This document shows, piece after piece, positions 24,663-33,730 of a stretch of DNA of 64,000 nt. The notes under the pieces were generated by a model. That model was given only the letters and a program-made list of their open reading frames with translations. It made no database searches and had not been told where the DNA came from. The DNA comes from an archaeon (lineage in GTDB: Archaea; Thermoproteota; Nitrososphaeria; Nitrososphaerales; Gagatemarchaeaceae). Position numbers and translations under genes: made by a program. The DNA lies in assembly GCA_021819105.1 (NCBI GenBank), contig JAKASK010000003.1, forward strand, positions 62,001 to 126,000, given 5' to 3'. Position 1 is the first letter of the stretch, and the number at the start of each line of letters is the position of its first letter.

Positions 24663-25022
24663 CTAGCCGAAGGTGCGGCTCGGCACCGCCCTCTCGAGGG
24701 CAAAGTAGGTCGAGGCCGCCTCGGGGGCGAGGATGCGCATGTCGTAGTGCAGGGCCAGCTCCTTGGCGGCATCCGACACCTTCCCCGCCGGGGAGACTAT
24801 GCTCACGGAGCAGCCGGTGTCGAACTTCTTGGCGTAGGACTTCACCACCTCGATGTCGGTGACCGACTCGTAGCAGTCGAAGGCGTAGTTTCGGAGGCCG
24901 TCGGTGAAGAGGAGGTCGAACCTGTGCTCGACGCCGGAACTCCCCTGCAGGACGTGAGGTGTGACTGACTTCAGGCCGGCCTTCTGGGCGCTCACTTCGA
25001 GAGCGAGCTTTTCAAATTCCAT
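24663..25022 (-). CDS. Restriction-endonuclease-like fold protein
   Basis: A 119 aa protein with the alternating pattern of a Mrr/Hjc-type PD-(D/E)xK domain: E-H-R-F-D-L-L-F, then Y-A-F-D-C-Y-E-S and later S-I-V-S-P-A-G-K-V and Y-D-M-R-I-L. The catalytic E-x-K is not clear, as the central strand reads F-D-C-Y-E without the usual Lys, so it may be an inactive, DNA-binding version. ATG 25022 follows the TATA box GCTTATAAG at about 25052-25060. It lies just downstream of cdvC on the same strand. The identification rests on pattern only. Confidence 0.45.
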   Translation of the reverse strand: MEFEKLALEVSAQKAGLKSVTPHVLQGSSGVEHRFDLLFTDGLRNYAFDCYESVTDIEVVKSYAKKFDTGCSVSIVSPAGKVSDAAKELALHYDMRILAPEAASTYFALERAVPSRTFG

Positions 25023-25223
25023 GCTCGCGCACCATTGGCGGCCCGAAGTTTGCTTATAAGCGATGTGCACTCTGGGTTTATGATACAACGGCTGTGCGGC
25101 GGGCGAGCTTACCTCGGTTCCGCCCGAAGGCGTCCTTCATGAAACGCGGCGGCGCGCACGAAGCGGTCCCCGGGGGCAGGGTTTTGCAGCGCGGATGAGA
25201 GACAGGTCGCGGGCCGGTCGGCA

Positions 25224-26465
25224 CTAGAGGGCGCTGTATGTGTTCGTCCACTGGGTATAGGCCCGGATCATGTCGGGTGAGACGGACGGCTTCCTGGTCC
25301 TCATTATCTCCTTGAAGTCGGCGAGGGTGATGGGCCTCGTGGTCGAGTCCTTGTCCAGGGCGTTCCCTGACTTGAAGAGCTCTCTGACCACCCTCAGCTG
25401 GACGCTCTGGCAGATGTCCTTGATGTCGCTTCCCGAGTAGCCTTCGCTCAGCTTGGCCAGGGTCGTCAGCTCGACGTCGTCGGCGAGGGTGAGGGGTGCT
25501 GTGTACAGCCTGAACTGCGCCATGCGCGCTTCGTTGTCGGGGAGCGGGATGTGTATCCTCTTGCCGAACCTGCGCAGGAACGGGGGGTCCAAGGTCCACG
25601 GCTTGTTCGTCGCCCCGATGACGTACATGTGGAGGTTCTTCCCCTTGTCGTTGATGCCGTCGGTCTCCTTCAGGAACTGGTCCCTGACGCGGACCTCCCC
25701 GCCGACCTCCTGGCCTCTCGTCCCCAGGAGGGAGTCGATCTCGTCGACGAAGACTATGACCGGCTTGTTGTCTGCGAGCATCTTCCGGGCGTTGTTGAAG
25801 AGCTTGGCGACGTTCTTCTCCCCCTCTCCGAGCCACTTGCTCATGATTGACGCGGCGTCGACGGAGATGAAGTACCCGTCAATTTCGGCGGCCGTGGCGG
25901 CTGCGATCATCGTCTTTCCGCAGCCTGGGGGACCGTAGAGGAGGATGCCCCGGGGCCAACCGAGCTTGAACAGGTCGGGGCGGAGGAAGGGGAAGACTAT
26001 TGACTCTCGGATCGCCATCTTGCAGTCTTCGAGCCCTATGACGTCGTCCCACTTCACGTCAGGCTTCTCGGTGATCACGAGCTCGTTGAACGACGCCTTC
26101 AGCTGCTGGACTACCTGGGGCCCCTTGGGCGAGTTCGCCGTCGAGCTCGTGGCGCCGTTGCCGCCCGCCGACCCTCCCTGGGTCGCCTGGGGGGTCCAGT
26201 CGGTCTCGGGCGCCTGGTCCTGGGGGAGGAGGCCGTGGGCAGCCTGTATCGCCTTCACCCTCTCCTGGTAGGCCATGGCCCGCTCAGTGTACTGCCTGTT
26301 CAGGCGGTAGTCAGGGTAGAGGTGGACGAGCTTCACCAGGGTCGAGATCGCCTTCTGGTACATCTGGATCGCCATGCCGTGGGCCCCCTGGGAGTCGAGC
26401 CTGATGGCTTCCGACGCGTACTTCTTCGCGTCGTCCTCCAGCTCCTTGGCCGCCACTACGCTCAT
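25224..26465 (-). CDS. cdvC: Vps4-like AAA ATPase CdvC
   Basis: A 413 aa ESCRT ATPase that disassembles CdvB/ESCRT-III polymers during cell division and membrane remodelling. An N-terminal MIT domain (about residues 5-75) binds MIM motifs of CdvB. After a Gln/Thr-rich linker comes the AAA module with Walker A G-P-P-G-C-G-K-T, Walker B I-V-F-V-D-E-I-D and the second-region G-x-x-x-x-P-L-P-D-N-E-A-R arginine-finger area. Its ATGA start overlaps the cdvB stop, so the pair is translationally coupled. Confidence 0.92.
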   Translation of the reverse strand: MSVVAAKELEDDAKKYASEAIRLDSQGAHGMAIQMYQKAISTLVKLVHLYPDYRLNRQYTERAMAYQERVKAIQAAHGLLPQDQAPETDWTPQATQGGSAGGNGATSSTANSPKGPQVVQQLKASFNELVITEKPDVKWDDVIGLEDCKMAIRESIVFPFLRPDLFKLGWPRGILLYGPPGCGKTMIAAATAAEIDGYFISVDAASIMSKWLGEGEKNVAKLFNNARKMLADNKPVIVFVDEIDSLLGTRGQEVGGEVRVRDQFLKETDGINDKGKNLHMYVIGATNKPWTLDPPFLRRFGKRIHIPLPDNEARMAQFRLYTAPLTLADDVELTTLAKLSEGYSGSDIKDICQSVQLRVVRELFKSGNALDKDSTTRPITLADFKEIMRTRKPSVSPDMIRAYTQWTNTYSAL

Positions 26466-27325
26466 TTGCCCGACCCTCCGTTGTCGTTCAGCTTCACTTT
26501 ACCCTGGGCGATGAGCGTCAGCATGGCCTGCTCCACATCGTCAGGGGGGAGCTTCAGCGCCGCGGACGCGTCGGTGACGTCGACCCTGCCGTTGTTGATG
26601 TTGGCGTACTGCAGCACCCTCTCCTCGGCGTCGTCGGGCTGCTGCGACCTGTAGATGGTCCCGAGGATCTGGGACTCCTCGTCTTCGTCGTCTCCCATCG
26701 CCAGGAGCGGTATCCTCTCCTGTATCTCAGGGGCCTCCCTCTCGATGAGCCTCGGCGAGACCTTGAGGTTCTGCCTCATCTCCTCGGCCCTCTGCTCCGC
26801 AAGCTTCCTCGCCTGTTCCACCAGTTCCTCCCCGCTTTCGGTGTTGATGTTAAGCTGTATGGTTGGCGAGATGTTGCTCATCCCCACCATGGTCTCGTTG
26901 AGGGCGTTGCTGATGTCCTCGGACGCCTGGTCCAGGGAGGGCATGAGCCCCGTGACCGCCTTGTTCACCTTCTGCATCACCTTGAACGCCATGCTCATGT
27001 GGGCCATCACGTCTCCCACGTCCACTATGCTCTCGAGCCTGAGGACGACCTGGGTCAGTGCGAGCTCACTGGCGTAGACGACCTTCCCCACCTTCCGCAG
27101 CTCGGTCCACTCGTTGGCGTAGATGGTCGCCTTGGTCTGGTCCTTGGACATCATGGCCTTCACCGTGGTGTCGAAGAGCCCCTTGCGCCTCTGCTCGAGC
27201 CGCGCCCTCAGGTTTTCCAGCTCCTTGCGGTGGTACTCTATCTGCTTGATCGTGGAGGATATCTTCGGGCGTATGTTGTCGTCTTTTCCGAGGTGAATGA
27301 AGCGCAGTGGGGCACGGGCGGACAA
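26462..27325 (-). CDS. cdvB: ESCRT-III-like division protein CdvB
   Basis: An ESCRT-III homologue with a basic helical core (about residues 20-190; K-I-S-S-T-I-K-Q-I-E-Y-H-R-K-E-L and V-V-L-R-L-E-S-I-V-D-V-G-D) and an acidic MIM-like linker. A C-terminal winged-helix region (residues about 240-280; V-L-Q-Y-A-N-I-N-N-G-R-V-D-V-T) is present, as in CdvB that is recruited to membranes through CdvA. TTG 27325 was chosen because the TATA-like GATTATAGA at 27351-27359 lies about 30 nt upstream. An in-frame ATG at 27406 would add 27 residues of low-GC, non-coding-looking sequence. Confidence 0.82.
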   Translation of the reverse strand: MSARAPLRFIHLGKDDNIRPKISSTIKQIEYHRKELENLRARLEQRRKGLFDTTVKAMMSKDQTKATIYANEWTELRKVGKVVYASELALTQVVLRLESIVDVGDVMAHMSMAFKVMQKVNKAVTGLMPSLDQASEDISNALNETMVGMSNISPTIQLNINTESGEELVEQARKLAEQRAEEMRQNLKVSPRLIEREAPEIQERIPLLAMGDDEDEESQILGTIYRSQQPDDAEERVLQYANINNGRVDVTDASAALKLPPDDVEQAMLTLIAQGKVKLNDNGGSGK

Positions 27326-27778
27326 ATACGTCGTTCCAAGGCCATCATGTCTATAATCACGGGCTGAGTCAACAGTATCAAGACCAATGGGTGAATTTAG
27401 CGTCATGGACGGAACCGACTCGGCTCCCGTGGAGGTACCGCGCTCGGCTGCGTCATGGGGCGCCCCTTGTTGACGAACGCGAGGGAGCCCGCCGGCGAAC
27501 CCCCTGCGCCCAGGGCCGACACAGAGATGACGAAGGCGTCCGGGTGGCTCCCGGGGAGCGGCTCCCAGTGGGGGCCAGGGCGCGGACTCCCGCGGTCTGC
27601 AGGACGAAGCAGCGGGTCTGAGCGCCGTGCGATGTGCGCAGGATGCCCCCCAGGCTGACATGCGGAGACGGCCGCGCCGTTGGGGACGCCGGCTGCCATG
27701 CCGATTGGGCGGTCGTAGGACGACAGGAAGTCGGGGAGGAGTCTGATGCGCGCTAAAACAAAGGAAGAGGGTCCTCGT
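27326..27778. other. Gap between the two ESCRT-III genes
   Basis: About 450 nt. It contains the cdvB promoter region near 27351-27359 and, close to the upstream gene, an A-rich stretch around 27752-27770. High-GC open frames on both strands show no recognisable protein and have poor codon structure. No cdvA-like gene is present here. Confidence 0.3.
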
Positions 27779-28432
27779 TTAGTACGAGGTGCCCTCGGAT
27801 GACGTAGCCTCGGCGGACGGAAGGGATGTCGGGATTTCTGGGAACTTCTCGCGCATGCGAGTCTCCGCCACTGCGGAGGCCTCTGCAAGGATCTTCTCTG
27901 CGTCCTCGTTGGCCGCTTCGAAGTTCAGCGAGTACCCACCGACCGTCCCTGCGTCTACCAGGATGCTACTCAGCAAACCAGAGATCTCTCCGATCTCGCT
28001 CTCCGCCTCAGGCAGCACGCCCACCAAGCCTTGCTTGACGTTGCGTATCACTGCCATTGCGGGGGTCAGGGTGACGACGATGTCGCCCAGTTCTGTGATG
28101 GTGTTGAGTCTGAGCACTATCTGCTCGAGAGCGAGCTTGGCCTGGGTGACCATCTTGTTCATCTTCCTGATCTCGGCCAGCTCGTTTGCGAAGACAGACG
28201 CGTGCTGTGTGTCGTGTTTCTGTAGAGAGCTTACGACCTTTGCGAAGATCGAGTTGTCCCTCTCTCTGAGTTTTGTGGATGTGGAGTCGAGTTTGGCGAC
28301 TTGGACTTGGATTTGTCGGACTGCGAGGTCGAGCCTAGGCTTCAGGGGTCCGGGGTTCCTTACGGAATCCTTGACCCGAGTGCCGAGACTCTGGCTGTTT
28401 TGCTTTTCCCATTTACCTGCGAACGCACTCAT
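27779..28432 (-). CDS. ESCRT-III paralogue (CdvB1-like)
   Basis: A 217 aa Snf7/ESCRT-III core protein. Helix alpha1 is basic (K-P-R-L-D-L-A-V-R-Q-I-Q-V-Q-V-A-K-L), followed by F-A-N-E-L-A-E-I-R-K-M-N-K-M and I-V-L-R-L-N-T-I-T-E-L-G-D-I-V, which align with its neighbour CdvB. It lacks the winged helix and ends with a short P-T-S-L-P-S-A-E tail that may act as a MIM. It is likely a secondary polymer subunit acting with CdvB and CdvC. Its base composition is clearly less GC-rich than cdvB. Confidence 0.85.
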   Translation of the reverse strand: MSAFAGKWEKQNSQSLGTRVKDSVRNPGPLKPRLDLAVRQIQVQVAKLDSTSTKLRERDNSIFAKVVSSLQKHDTQHASVFANELAEIRKMNKMVTQAKLALEQIVLRLNTITELGDIVVTLTPAMAVIRNVKQGLVGVLPEAESEIGEISGLLSSILVDAGTVGGYSLNFEAANEDAEKILAEASAVAETRMREKFPEIPTSLPSAEATSSEGTSY

Positions 28433-28578
28433 AGGTAGCTTCGAATATCACGCGCTCTCAAATTCCCTAAGTGGTGGGTAGTATAATCATCTTCACCAAT
28501 GCATAAACTATTGTTCTTTGTTCTTGACCTGCGGGCCTCGGCCAAGAATTTTAACGGACCGCGGCGGGTCGGAGCGGT

Positions 28579-29262
28579 TTGAAGATCGCGGTCATCTCCG
28601 ACGTGCACGCCAACCTCGAGGCGCTCCGGTCTGTGCTCGGCGAGATCGACGCCGAGGAGATATTCTGCCTGGGAGACCTGGTGGACTACGGCGCCCAGCC
28701 CAACGAAGCGATACAGATGGTCAGGGCCAGCGGCGCGAAGTGCCTGCTCGGCAACCACGACTGGGCGGCCCTGACCGGGGACACGTCGATGTTCAACGCC
28801 AGGCCCGCGATGGCCTCCATCTGGACGAGGAAGGCACTGACTCGCGAAAGCGCCGACTACCTCAGGTCGCTCCCGCCGGAGCTGAAGACGGAGCCGGGGG
28901 TCGGCGCCTACTTCACCCACGGGAGCCCTGACGACAGGCTCTGGGAGTACGTGGAACCGCGGACCCATTCAGACCTGTTCCCCCACTATCTCGACAAGCT
29001 GAAGGTGCGCCTGGTGGGGCTCGGCCATACCCACCTCCCCTACGTCTGGAGCGAGGGCGGAAGGACGGTCTTCAATCCGGGCTCGGTGGGCCAGCCCAGG
29101 GACGGGGACCCCAGGGCTGCCTTCGCGACGCTGACCATCGAAGCAGGGGCCTGCCGGGTGGAGGTGAAGAGGGTGGAGTACGACGTCGGAAGCGCCTCGA
29201 AGAAGATCCTCGACGCCGGTCTCCCACGGTCCTTTGCCGAGAGGCTCCACAGCGGAGTCTGA
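28579..29262 (+). CDS. YfcE/MJ0936-type metallophosphoesterase
   Basis: A 227 aa calcineurin-like phosphoesterase. The five metal motifs are visible: D-V-H at the start (I-S-D-V-H-A-N), G-D in C-L-G-D-L-V-D-Y-G, G-N-H-D in L-L-G-N-H-D-W, H in F-T-H-G-S-P and G-H-T-H in L-G-H-T-H-L-P. Relatives are phosphodiesterases of unknown natural substrate. The TTG at 28579 lies 28 nt after ATTTTAAC at 28548-28555, a leaderless arrangement. Confidence 0.85.
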   Translation: MKIAVISDVHANLEALRSVLGEIDAEEIFCLGDLVDYGAQPNEAIQMVRASGAKCLLGNHDWAALTGDTSMFNARPAMASIWTRKALTRESADYLRSLPPELKTEPGVGAYFTHGSPDDRLWEYVEPRTHSDLFPHYLDKLKVRLVGLGHTHLPYVWSEGGRTVFNPGSVGQPRDGDPRAAFATLTIEAGACRVEVKRVEYDVGSASKKILDAGLPRSFAERLHSGV

Positions 29263-29265
29263 CCG

Positions 29266-29850
29266 TCAGGGAGTGGCGGCGGGGGCGGGCGCAGGCGAAG
29301 CCGGGGGTGCGGCAGGCGGAGGCGGCGAGGGTCCGGCGCCCCGGAGCTCCCTCGCTTCTCTCCTCCCATCCCGGAACTCGACCAGCCCCTGGGCTATCTT
29401 GAGCCCGGCCGAGACCTCAAGGAGGGCGAGGAGGATGATGAGCGTGAACTCGAGCTCGAAGGTCCCAGCCGCGGGCTTCGCGATGCCGATCGCGAAGGTG
29501 ATGACCCCGGCGGCGAGGATGAAGTAGTAGAAGATCCCCGTGAGTGCGCCGAGGACCACCTTGATCGGGCCCCTCACCTCCAGGGGACCCCTGACGGTCC
29601 TGTGGGCGATCTTTACCGCGATGAGGGCGACCACCAGGGTGATGTAGAGGCCCCCCTGCAGGAAGGCGATGAGGTTGGAGGAGAGGGTCAGGCCTATGCC
29701 GGATCTGGACGACGACGCGAACCCGCTGACCAGGCCGGCGCCGATCCTGGCCGCGTCGGCTATGAGGAAGGTGATGAACCCCAGTATCAGCCCTATGACG
29801 AACCCGGTCTTGCTTATCTTCCAGCGCGAGAACTCCTCCTGGGTCGCCAT
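29266..29850 (-). CDS. Four-helix membrane protein, unknown
   Basis: A 194 aa protein with four transmembrane helices (about residues 15-35, 58-82, 95-120, 130-150) and a Pro/Ala-rich cytosolic C-terminal tail. No family is recognised. It lies 11 nt downstream of the anchored-protein gene on the same strand, so the two probably form an operon and may act together at the membrane. Confidence 0.6.
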   Translation of the reverse strand: MATQEEFSRWKISKTGFVIGLILGFITFLIADAARIGAGLVSGFASSSRSGIGLTLSSNLIAFLQGGLYITLVVALIAVKIAHRTVRGPLEVRGPIKVVLGALTGIFYYFILAAGVITFAIGIAKPAAGTFELEFTLIILLALLEVSAGLKIAQGLVEFRDGRREARELRGAGPSPPPPAAPPASPAPAPAATP

Positions 29851-29861
29851 GCAGGTCAGCC

Positions 29862-30374
29862 CTAGGGTCCTCCCGGGGTCCCGCCCAGCGAAGTGGAGTT
29901 GAACAGTTGGCTTACGGAGAGGTCCGCGCTGGCGGAAATCGGTATTATCCCGGCGAGGTTCGCGGAGGCCGTCGCCGTGATGCTGACGTCCGAGAACTCG
30001 GCCTGCAGCGCCTGGGCCTGGGCAGGGGTCGTGACGTTGCCGATGTCAGGGAGGGTGGCAGCGATGTTCACAGTCGTGGCCTGTCCCGGGGCGAGGTCGA
30101 CGGGCCCGGCGGTCAGGGAGAACAGCTGCGACCCGTTGGCAAAGTGCCCGACCACAACGAGCTGGACGCCGTCGATGGGGAGGAAGCCGTGGTTCGTGAT
30201 CACGTACCCTGGGGGGATGCTCAGCTGGACCCCCGAGGGGGCCCCGGCGTTGCTCAGCGGGGTGACGGCCAGGGCGCCCGGGATCATGACAGAGGCGACC
30301 GGGACCGCGACGGAGAGTATGGCGATGAACCAGAACAGGGTGGAAAGGACCCCGAGCAGGGTCCGCAGCCTCAA
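29862..30374 (-). CDS. Membrane-anchored LEA/WHy-like surface protein
   Basis: A roughly 170 aa protein with an N-terminal transmembrane anchor (hydrophobic residues about 5-30 from the chosen start) and a beta-sandwich ectodomain. The ectodomain pattern I-T-N-H-G-F-L-P-I-D-G-V-Q-L-V-V-V-G resembles WHy/LEA-14 domains but is not conclusive. TTG 30374 was chosen because a Shine-Dalgarno-like GGAGGAG lies 6-8 nt before it; an upstream reading would add a proline-rich, unlikely extension. It heads a two-gene operon. Confidence 0.5.
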   Translation of the reverse strand: MRLRTLLGVLSTLFWFIAILSVAVPVASVMIPGALAVTPLSNAGAPSGVQLSIPPGYVITNHGFLPIDGVQLVVVGHFANGSQLFSLTAGPVDLAPGQATTVNIAATLPDIGNVTTPAQAQALQAEFSDVSITATASANLAGIIPISASADLSVSQLFNSTSLGGTPGGP

Positions 30375-30532
30375 AGCGGGCTCCTCCTTCCTTGTGGCCT
30401 GGTAGGGCGAGTCAGCAGACACGCCAGCAAAGCGTGCAGATATAATCTGTGGCCCGGCTCCCCCGAACGGCTCCGGGGACCGGGCCGGCACGAAGCTAAA
30501 ATAACACCCCCAGAGACGGAATGACGGCTTGA

Positions 30533-33500
30533 GTGGTCGTAAAATTATCTCGACGCGCTAGACGCAACACACTCAGCCAGGCCTACGACTGGAAGAAGCT
30601 GGAGGCGAAGGTCAGGAGGTTCTACGATTCGCCGGCCACAAGGAGGCGGATCGCCGACGCCGTCTCGGGGAAGAAGCCCCTGGGATACGTCGAGGGGCCC
30701 CCGACGCTGAACAACCAGCCTCACATCGGCCACGTCAGGGGGAGGATGATGAAGGACCTGTGGTACAGGTACAAGACCCTCAGCGGGGAGAACATGGTCT
30801 TCAGAGGGGGGTGGGACACCCAGGGGCTCCCCGTCGAGCTCCAGGCAGAGAAGGAGCTGGGGCTCTCCGGGAACAAGTGGGAGGACCTCGAAAAGGTCGG
30901 GGTCGAGAAGCTGGTGGCCGAGTGCAAGGCCATCATAGGGAAGTACAGGGGCGACTGGGTGGAGGCGGACAGGCTCCTAGGGCTGATGATGGACCAGAAG
31001 AGGGCCTACATGACCTACAGGGACTCTTACATCGAAAGAGAGTGGACCTACCTCGAGACTGCGGCGAAGCGGGGGCTCCTTGGCGAGGGGTACAAGGTGG
31101 TCCCCTACTGCCCGAAGTGCCAGACTGCGCTCAGCGCCGGGGAGGTCTCCCTCGGCGGATACGAGAGCCTAGAGGACCCCAGCCTCTACTACAAGGCGAG
31201 GACGGAGGACGGCGCCTACCTGGTCCTATGGACCACGATGCCGTTCACCGTGGTGACCGACGAGCTGGTGGGGGCGAAGCCCGACTCGGACTACGAGTAC
31301 GTCGCAGTGGGGGACGAGGTGTGGGTGGTCTGCTCCGGGAGGAAGGAGGCGCTGGCGAAGGAGCTCGGGGTGCGGTTCGGCGAGACGAAGAAGGTGGTGA
31401 AGGGGAGGGACCTCGAGGGGCTGAGCTACGAACACCCCCTCCTTGACCAGGTCCCGGGCCTCCAGAAGGAGGAGCTCAGGGGCAAGGTGCACCGGGTGGT
31501 GGCCGAGGGGTACGTCGACGTGACCACAGGGACGGGGCTGGTCCACATGTCCCCGGCGAACGGCGAAGAGGACTTCGCAGTGGCCCAGAGGAGAGGGGTC
31601 CCTGTATTCGCTCCCTTCGACGACAGGGTGGTGTTCACGTCGGAGGCGGGGAGGTTCTCCGGGCTCTTCGCAAGGGACGCCGACGCGGCCGTGGCGGAGT
31701 CGCTTAGGGCCAAGGGGGCTCTGGTGAGCCTGGGCAGGCTGGTCCACGAGTATCCGGTCTGCTGGCGGTCGGACGACAGGCTGGTCTGGCTGGCGAGGAG
31801 GGAGTACTTCTACTGGGTCGACAAGATGCGGGCCGACGTGGTCAGGGCGGCCGAGGGGGTCGAGTACTTCTTCGAGGGGCCGAGGAACAGGTTCCTGGCG
31901 GGCCTGGCCGAGTCGCCGCCCTGGTGCGTCACCAGGGAGAGAGTCTGGGGGACGCCGCTCCCCATCTGGGTCTGCGAGAAGTGCGGGGAGAAGACGGGCG
32001 CCTACTCGAGGAAGGCCATAGTCGACATGGCCGTGGAGCTCCCCGACGGGCCGAAGTTCGAGCTGCACCGGCCCTGGATCGACAGGGTCGTCCTAGGGTG
32101 CCCGAAGTGCGGTGGCAGGGCCGTCCGCGAGCCCTTCGTCCTTGACACCTGGCACAACAGCGGCGCGTCACCCTACGCGTCGTTCTCCGACCAGGAGTTC
32201 AAGGAGTACGTCCCCGTGGACTTCCTCACGGAGGGGATCGACCAGACCAGGGGGTGGGCCTACACGCTCCTCCTCCTCAGCGTCATCCGCTCCGGGAAAG
32301 CCCAGTCCCCCTACAGGCGGTTCCTCTTCCAGGGGCACGTCCTGGACGAGAACGGGAGGAAGATGAGCAAGCGCCTCGGGAACAACGTGTGGGGCCTGGA
32401 CGTCCTCCGCAACTACTCCGTCGACGTCGCCAGGTTCTACATGCTCGCCAAGGGGTCGCCCGAAGACTCCATCAACTTCGACCCGAAGGAGATGAACGGG
32501 AGGGCCTACCAGGTCCTGAACACCCTCTATCACCTGCACGTCTACCTCCGGCAGAACGGGGAGGTCGACGGGTACAGCCCGGCGAGGAACACCCTCGCCT
32601 GGGCGGCGAAGCGGGGGCTCCTCACCACCGTGGACAGGTGGCTGCTGCAGAAGCTGGCCTCGGCCGAGAAGGCGGTCAGGGAAGGGTACGCGGGAGCAAG
32701 GTTCAATGAAGCAGCCAAGGCCCTGGACGACCTGGTGATCTCGCACCTCAGCCAGACCTACGTGAGGCTGGTGAGGAACGAGCTCTGGAAGGACGACCCC
32801 GAGGGGAGGAACAGGCGGCTCGCGATATACGCCGTCCTTGGCCACGCGCTGGCGGAGGCCGACGAGCTCATGCACCCCCTGTCCCCCTTCGCCACCGAGT
32901 ACCTGCACCAGGAGGTCTTCGCAGAAAGGGTCTGGGAGACGCCTCTGCTCGCCAAGGGGTGGGGGAGAAAGGCGAAGTTTGGGTCCAAGAGGGCCGAGGC
33001 GGCTGTGGACTTCGCGCTGCAGGTTGAGGAGGCCTGCAACTCCGCCCGGACCAGGGCGAAGCTGAAGAGGCGCTGGCCCCTCCGCTCCGTGCAGGTGCTG
33101 GTCCAGCCTCCGTCCCTGGGAGTCGCCAGGAGCGCAAGGAAGATCACGGCTCAGCTCTGCAACGTGAAGGAGGTCTCCGTGGTGACCGCCGCCCGGGACT
33201 TCAGGGCGCGGTTCTCGCTGAGGGCGAACCAGTCGAGGGTCGGGGCGCTGTTCAAGGAGAGGACGCGCGATGTGCTGCGTGCGCTGGAGCCCATCGAGGG
33301 GGACGCGGCGCTGGCGGCCTACCTCGGCGGGAAGCCGGTGAAGGCCGGGGGCTTCGAAGTCCCCATGTCGGTCTTCGAGCTTGTCACGGAGCCGTTCGAG
33401 GGGTTCGAGGCGGCGGAGAAGGGCGGGGTCTTCGTCGCGCTACCTAAGGAGAGGGACAGGAAGCTCGTGGCGGAGGGGCTCGCCAGAGACCTGGCGAGGA

Positions 33501-33730
33501 GGCTGCAGGCGCTGAGGAAGGAGAAAGGGTTCGTCCCCACGGCGATGCTCCGCTCCGCGAGCGTGGCGGGCCTTGAGGAGGAAGACCTGGAGCTGGTCAC
33601 CCCCCTGGCGAGGGAGCTGGCTTACCTGGTCCGCGTGAAGAAGGTGGAGCTCGCCTCGGCCAGGGGCGGGAAGAAAGGGTGGACGGAGGGGGAGCTCGAC
33701 GGAAGGCCCATCTTCCTCAGGGTAGGGTAG
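30533..33730 (+). CDS. ileS: Isoleucyl-tRNA synthetase
   Basis: A 1065 aa class Ia synthetase. The HIGH motif is P-H-I-G-H (about residue 63) and the KMSKS motif K-M-S-K-R (about residue 610). Between them is the CP1 editing domain with its zinc-binding C-P-K-C and C-E-K-C-G ... C-P-K-C-G pairs. The W-x-T-x-P-F-T-V editing patch is present as W-T-T-M-P-F-T-V-V-T. GTG 30533 is in frame with the conserved protein. TTG 30529, nearer the ideal distance from GCTAAAATAA (30495-30504), is one base out of phase and stops after ten codons. Confidence 0.93.
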   Translation: MVVKLSRRARRNTLSQAYDWKKLEAKVRRFYDSPATRRRIADAVSGKKPLGYVEGPPTLNNQPHIGHVRGRMMKDLWYRYKTLSGENMVFRGGWDTQGLPVELQAEKELGLSGNKWEDLEKVGVEKLVAECKAIIGKYRGDWVEADRLLGLMMDQKRAYMTYRDSYIEREWTYLETAAKRGLLGEGYKVVPYCPKCQTALSAGEVSLGGYESLEDPSLYYKARTEDGAYLVLWTTMPFTVVTDELVGAKPDSDYEYVAVGDEVWVVCSGRKEALAKELGVRFGETKKVVKGRDLEGLSYEHPLLDQVPGLQKEELRGKVHRVVAEGYVDVTTGTGLVHMSPANGEEDFAVAQRRGVPVFAPFDDRVVFTSEAGRFSGLFARDADAAVAESLRAKGALVSLGRLVHEYPVCWRSDDRLVWLARREYFYWVDKMRADVVRAAEGVEYFFEGPRNRFLAGLAESPPWCVTRERVWGTPLPIWVCEKCGEKTGAYSRKAIVDMAVELPDGPKFELHRPWIDRVVLGCPKCGGRAVREPFVLDTWHNSGASPYASFSDQEFKEYVPVDFLTEGIDQTRGWAYTLLLLSVIRSGKAQSPYRRFLFQGHVLDENGRKMSKRLGNNVWGLDVLRNYSVDVARFYMLAKGSPEDSINFDPKEMNGRAYQVLNTLYHLHVYLRQNGEVDGYSPARNTLAWAAKRGLLTTVDRWLLQKLASAEKAVREGYAGARFNEAAKALDDLVISHLSQTYVRLVRNELWKDDPEGRNRRLAIYAVLGHALAEADELMHPLSPFATEYLHQEVFAERVWETPLLAKGWGRKAKFGSKRAEAAVDFALQVEEACNSARTRAKLKRRWPLRSVQVLVQPPSLGVARSARKITAQLCNVKEVSVVTAARDFRARFSLRANQSRVGALFKERTRDVLRALEPIEGDAALAAYLGGKPVKAGGFEVPMSVFELVTEPFEGFEAAEKGGVFVALPKERDRKLVAEGLARDLARRLQALRKEKGFVPTAMLRSASVAGLEEEDLELVTPLARELAYLVRVKKVELASARGGKKGWTEGELDGRPIFLRVG

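Noticed and set aside
25078-25140. 20-codon frame downstream of cdvC with a basic sequence resembling a tiny ribosomal protein
   Set aside because: It does not match eL41, eS30 or other small ribosomal proteins, and it lies within a longer shadow frame.
27403-27888. Open frames in the gap between the ESCRT-III genes
   Set aside because: Proline- and arginine-rich translations without a recognisable domain or consistent codon pattern.
30529-30565. Frame break at the ileS start (TTG 30529 stops after ten codons)
   Set aside because: GTG 30533, four bases later, is in the right frame and at a suitable distance from the promoter.
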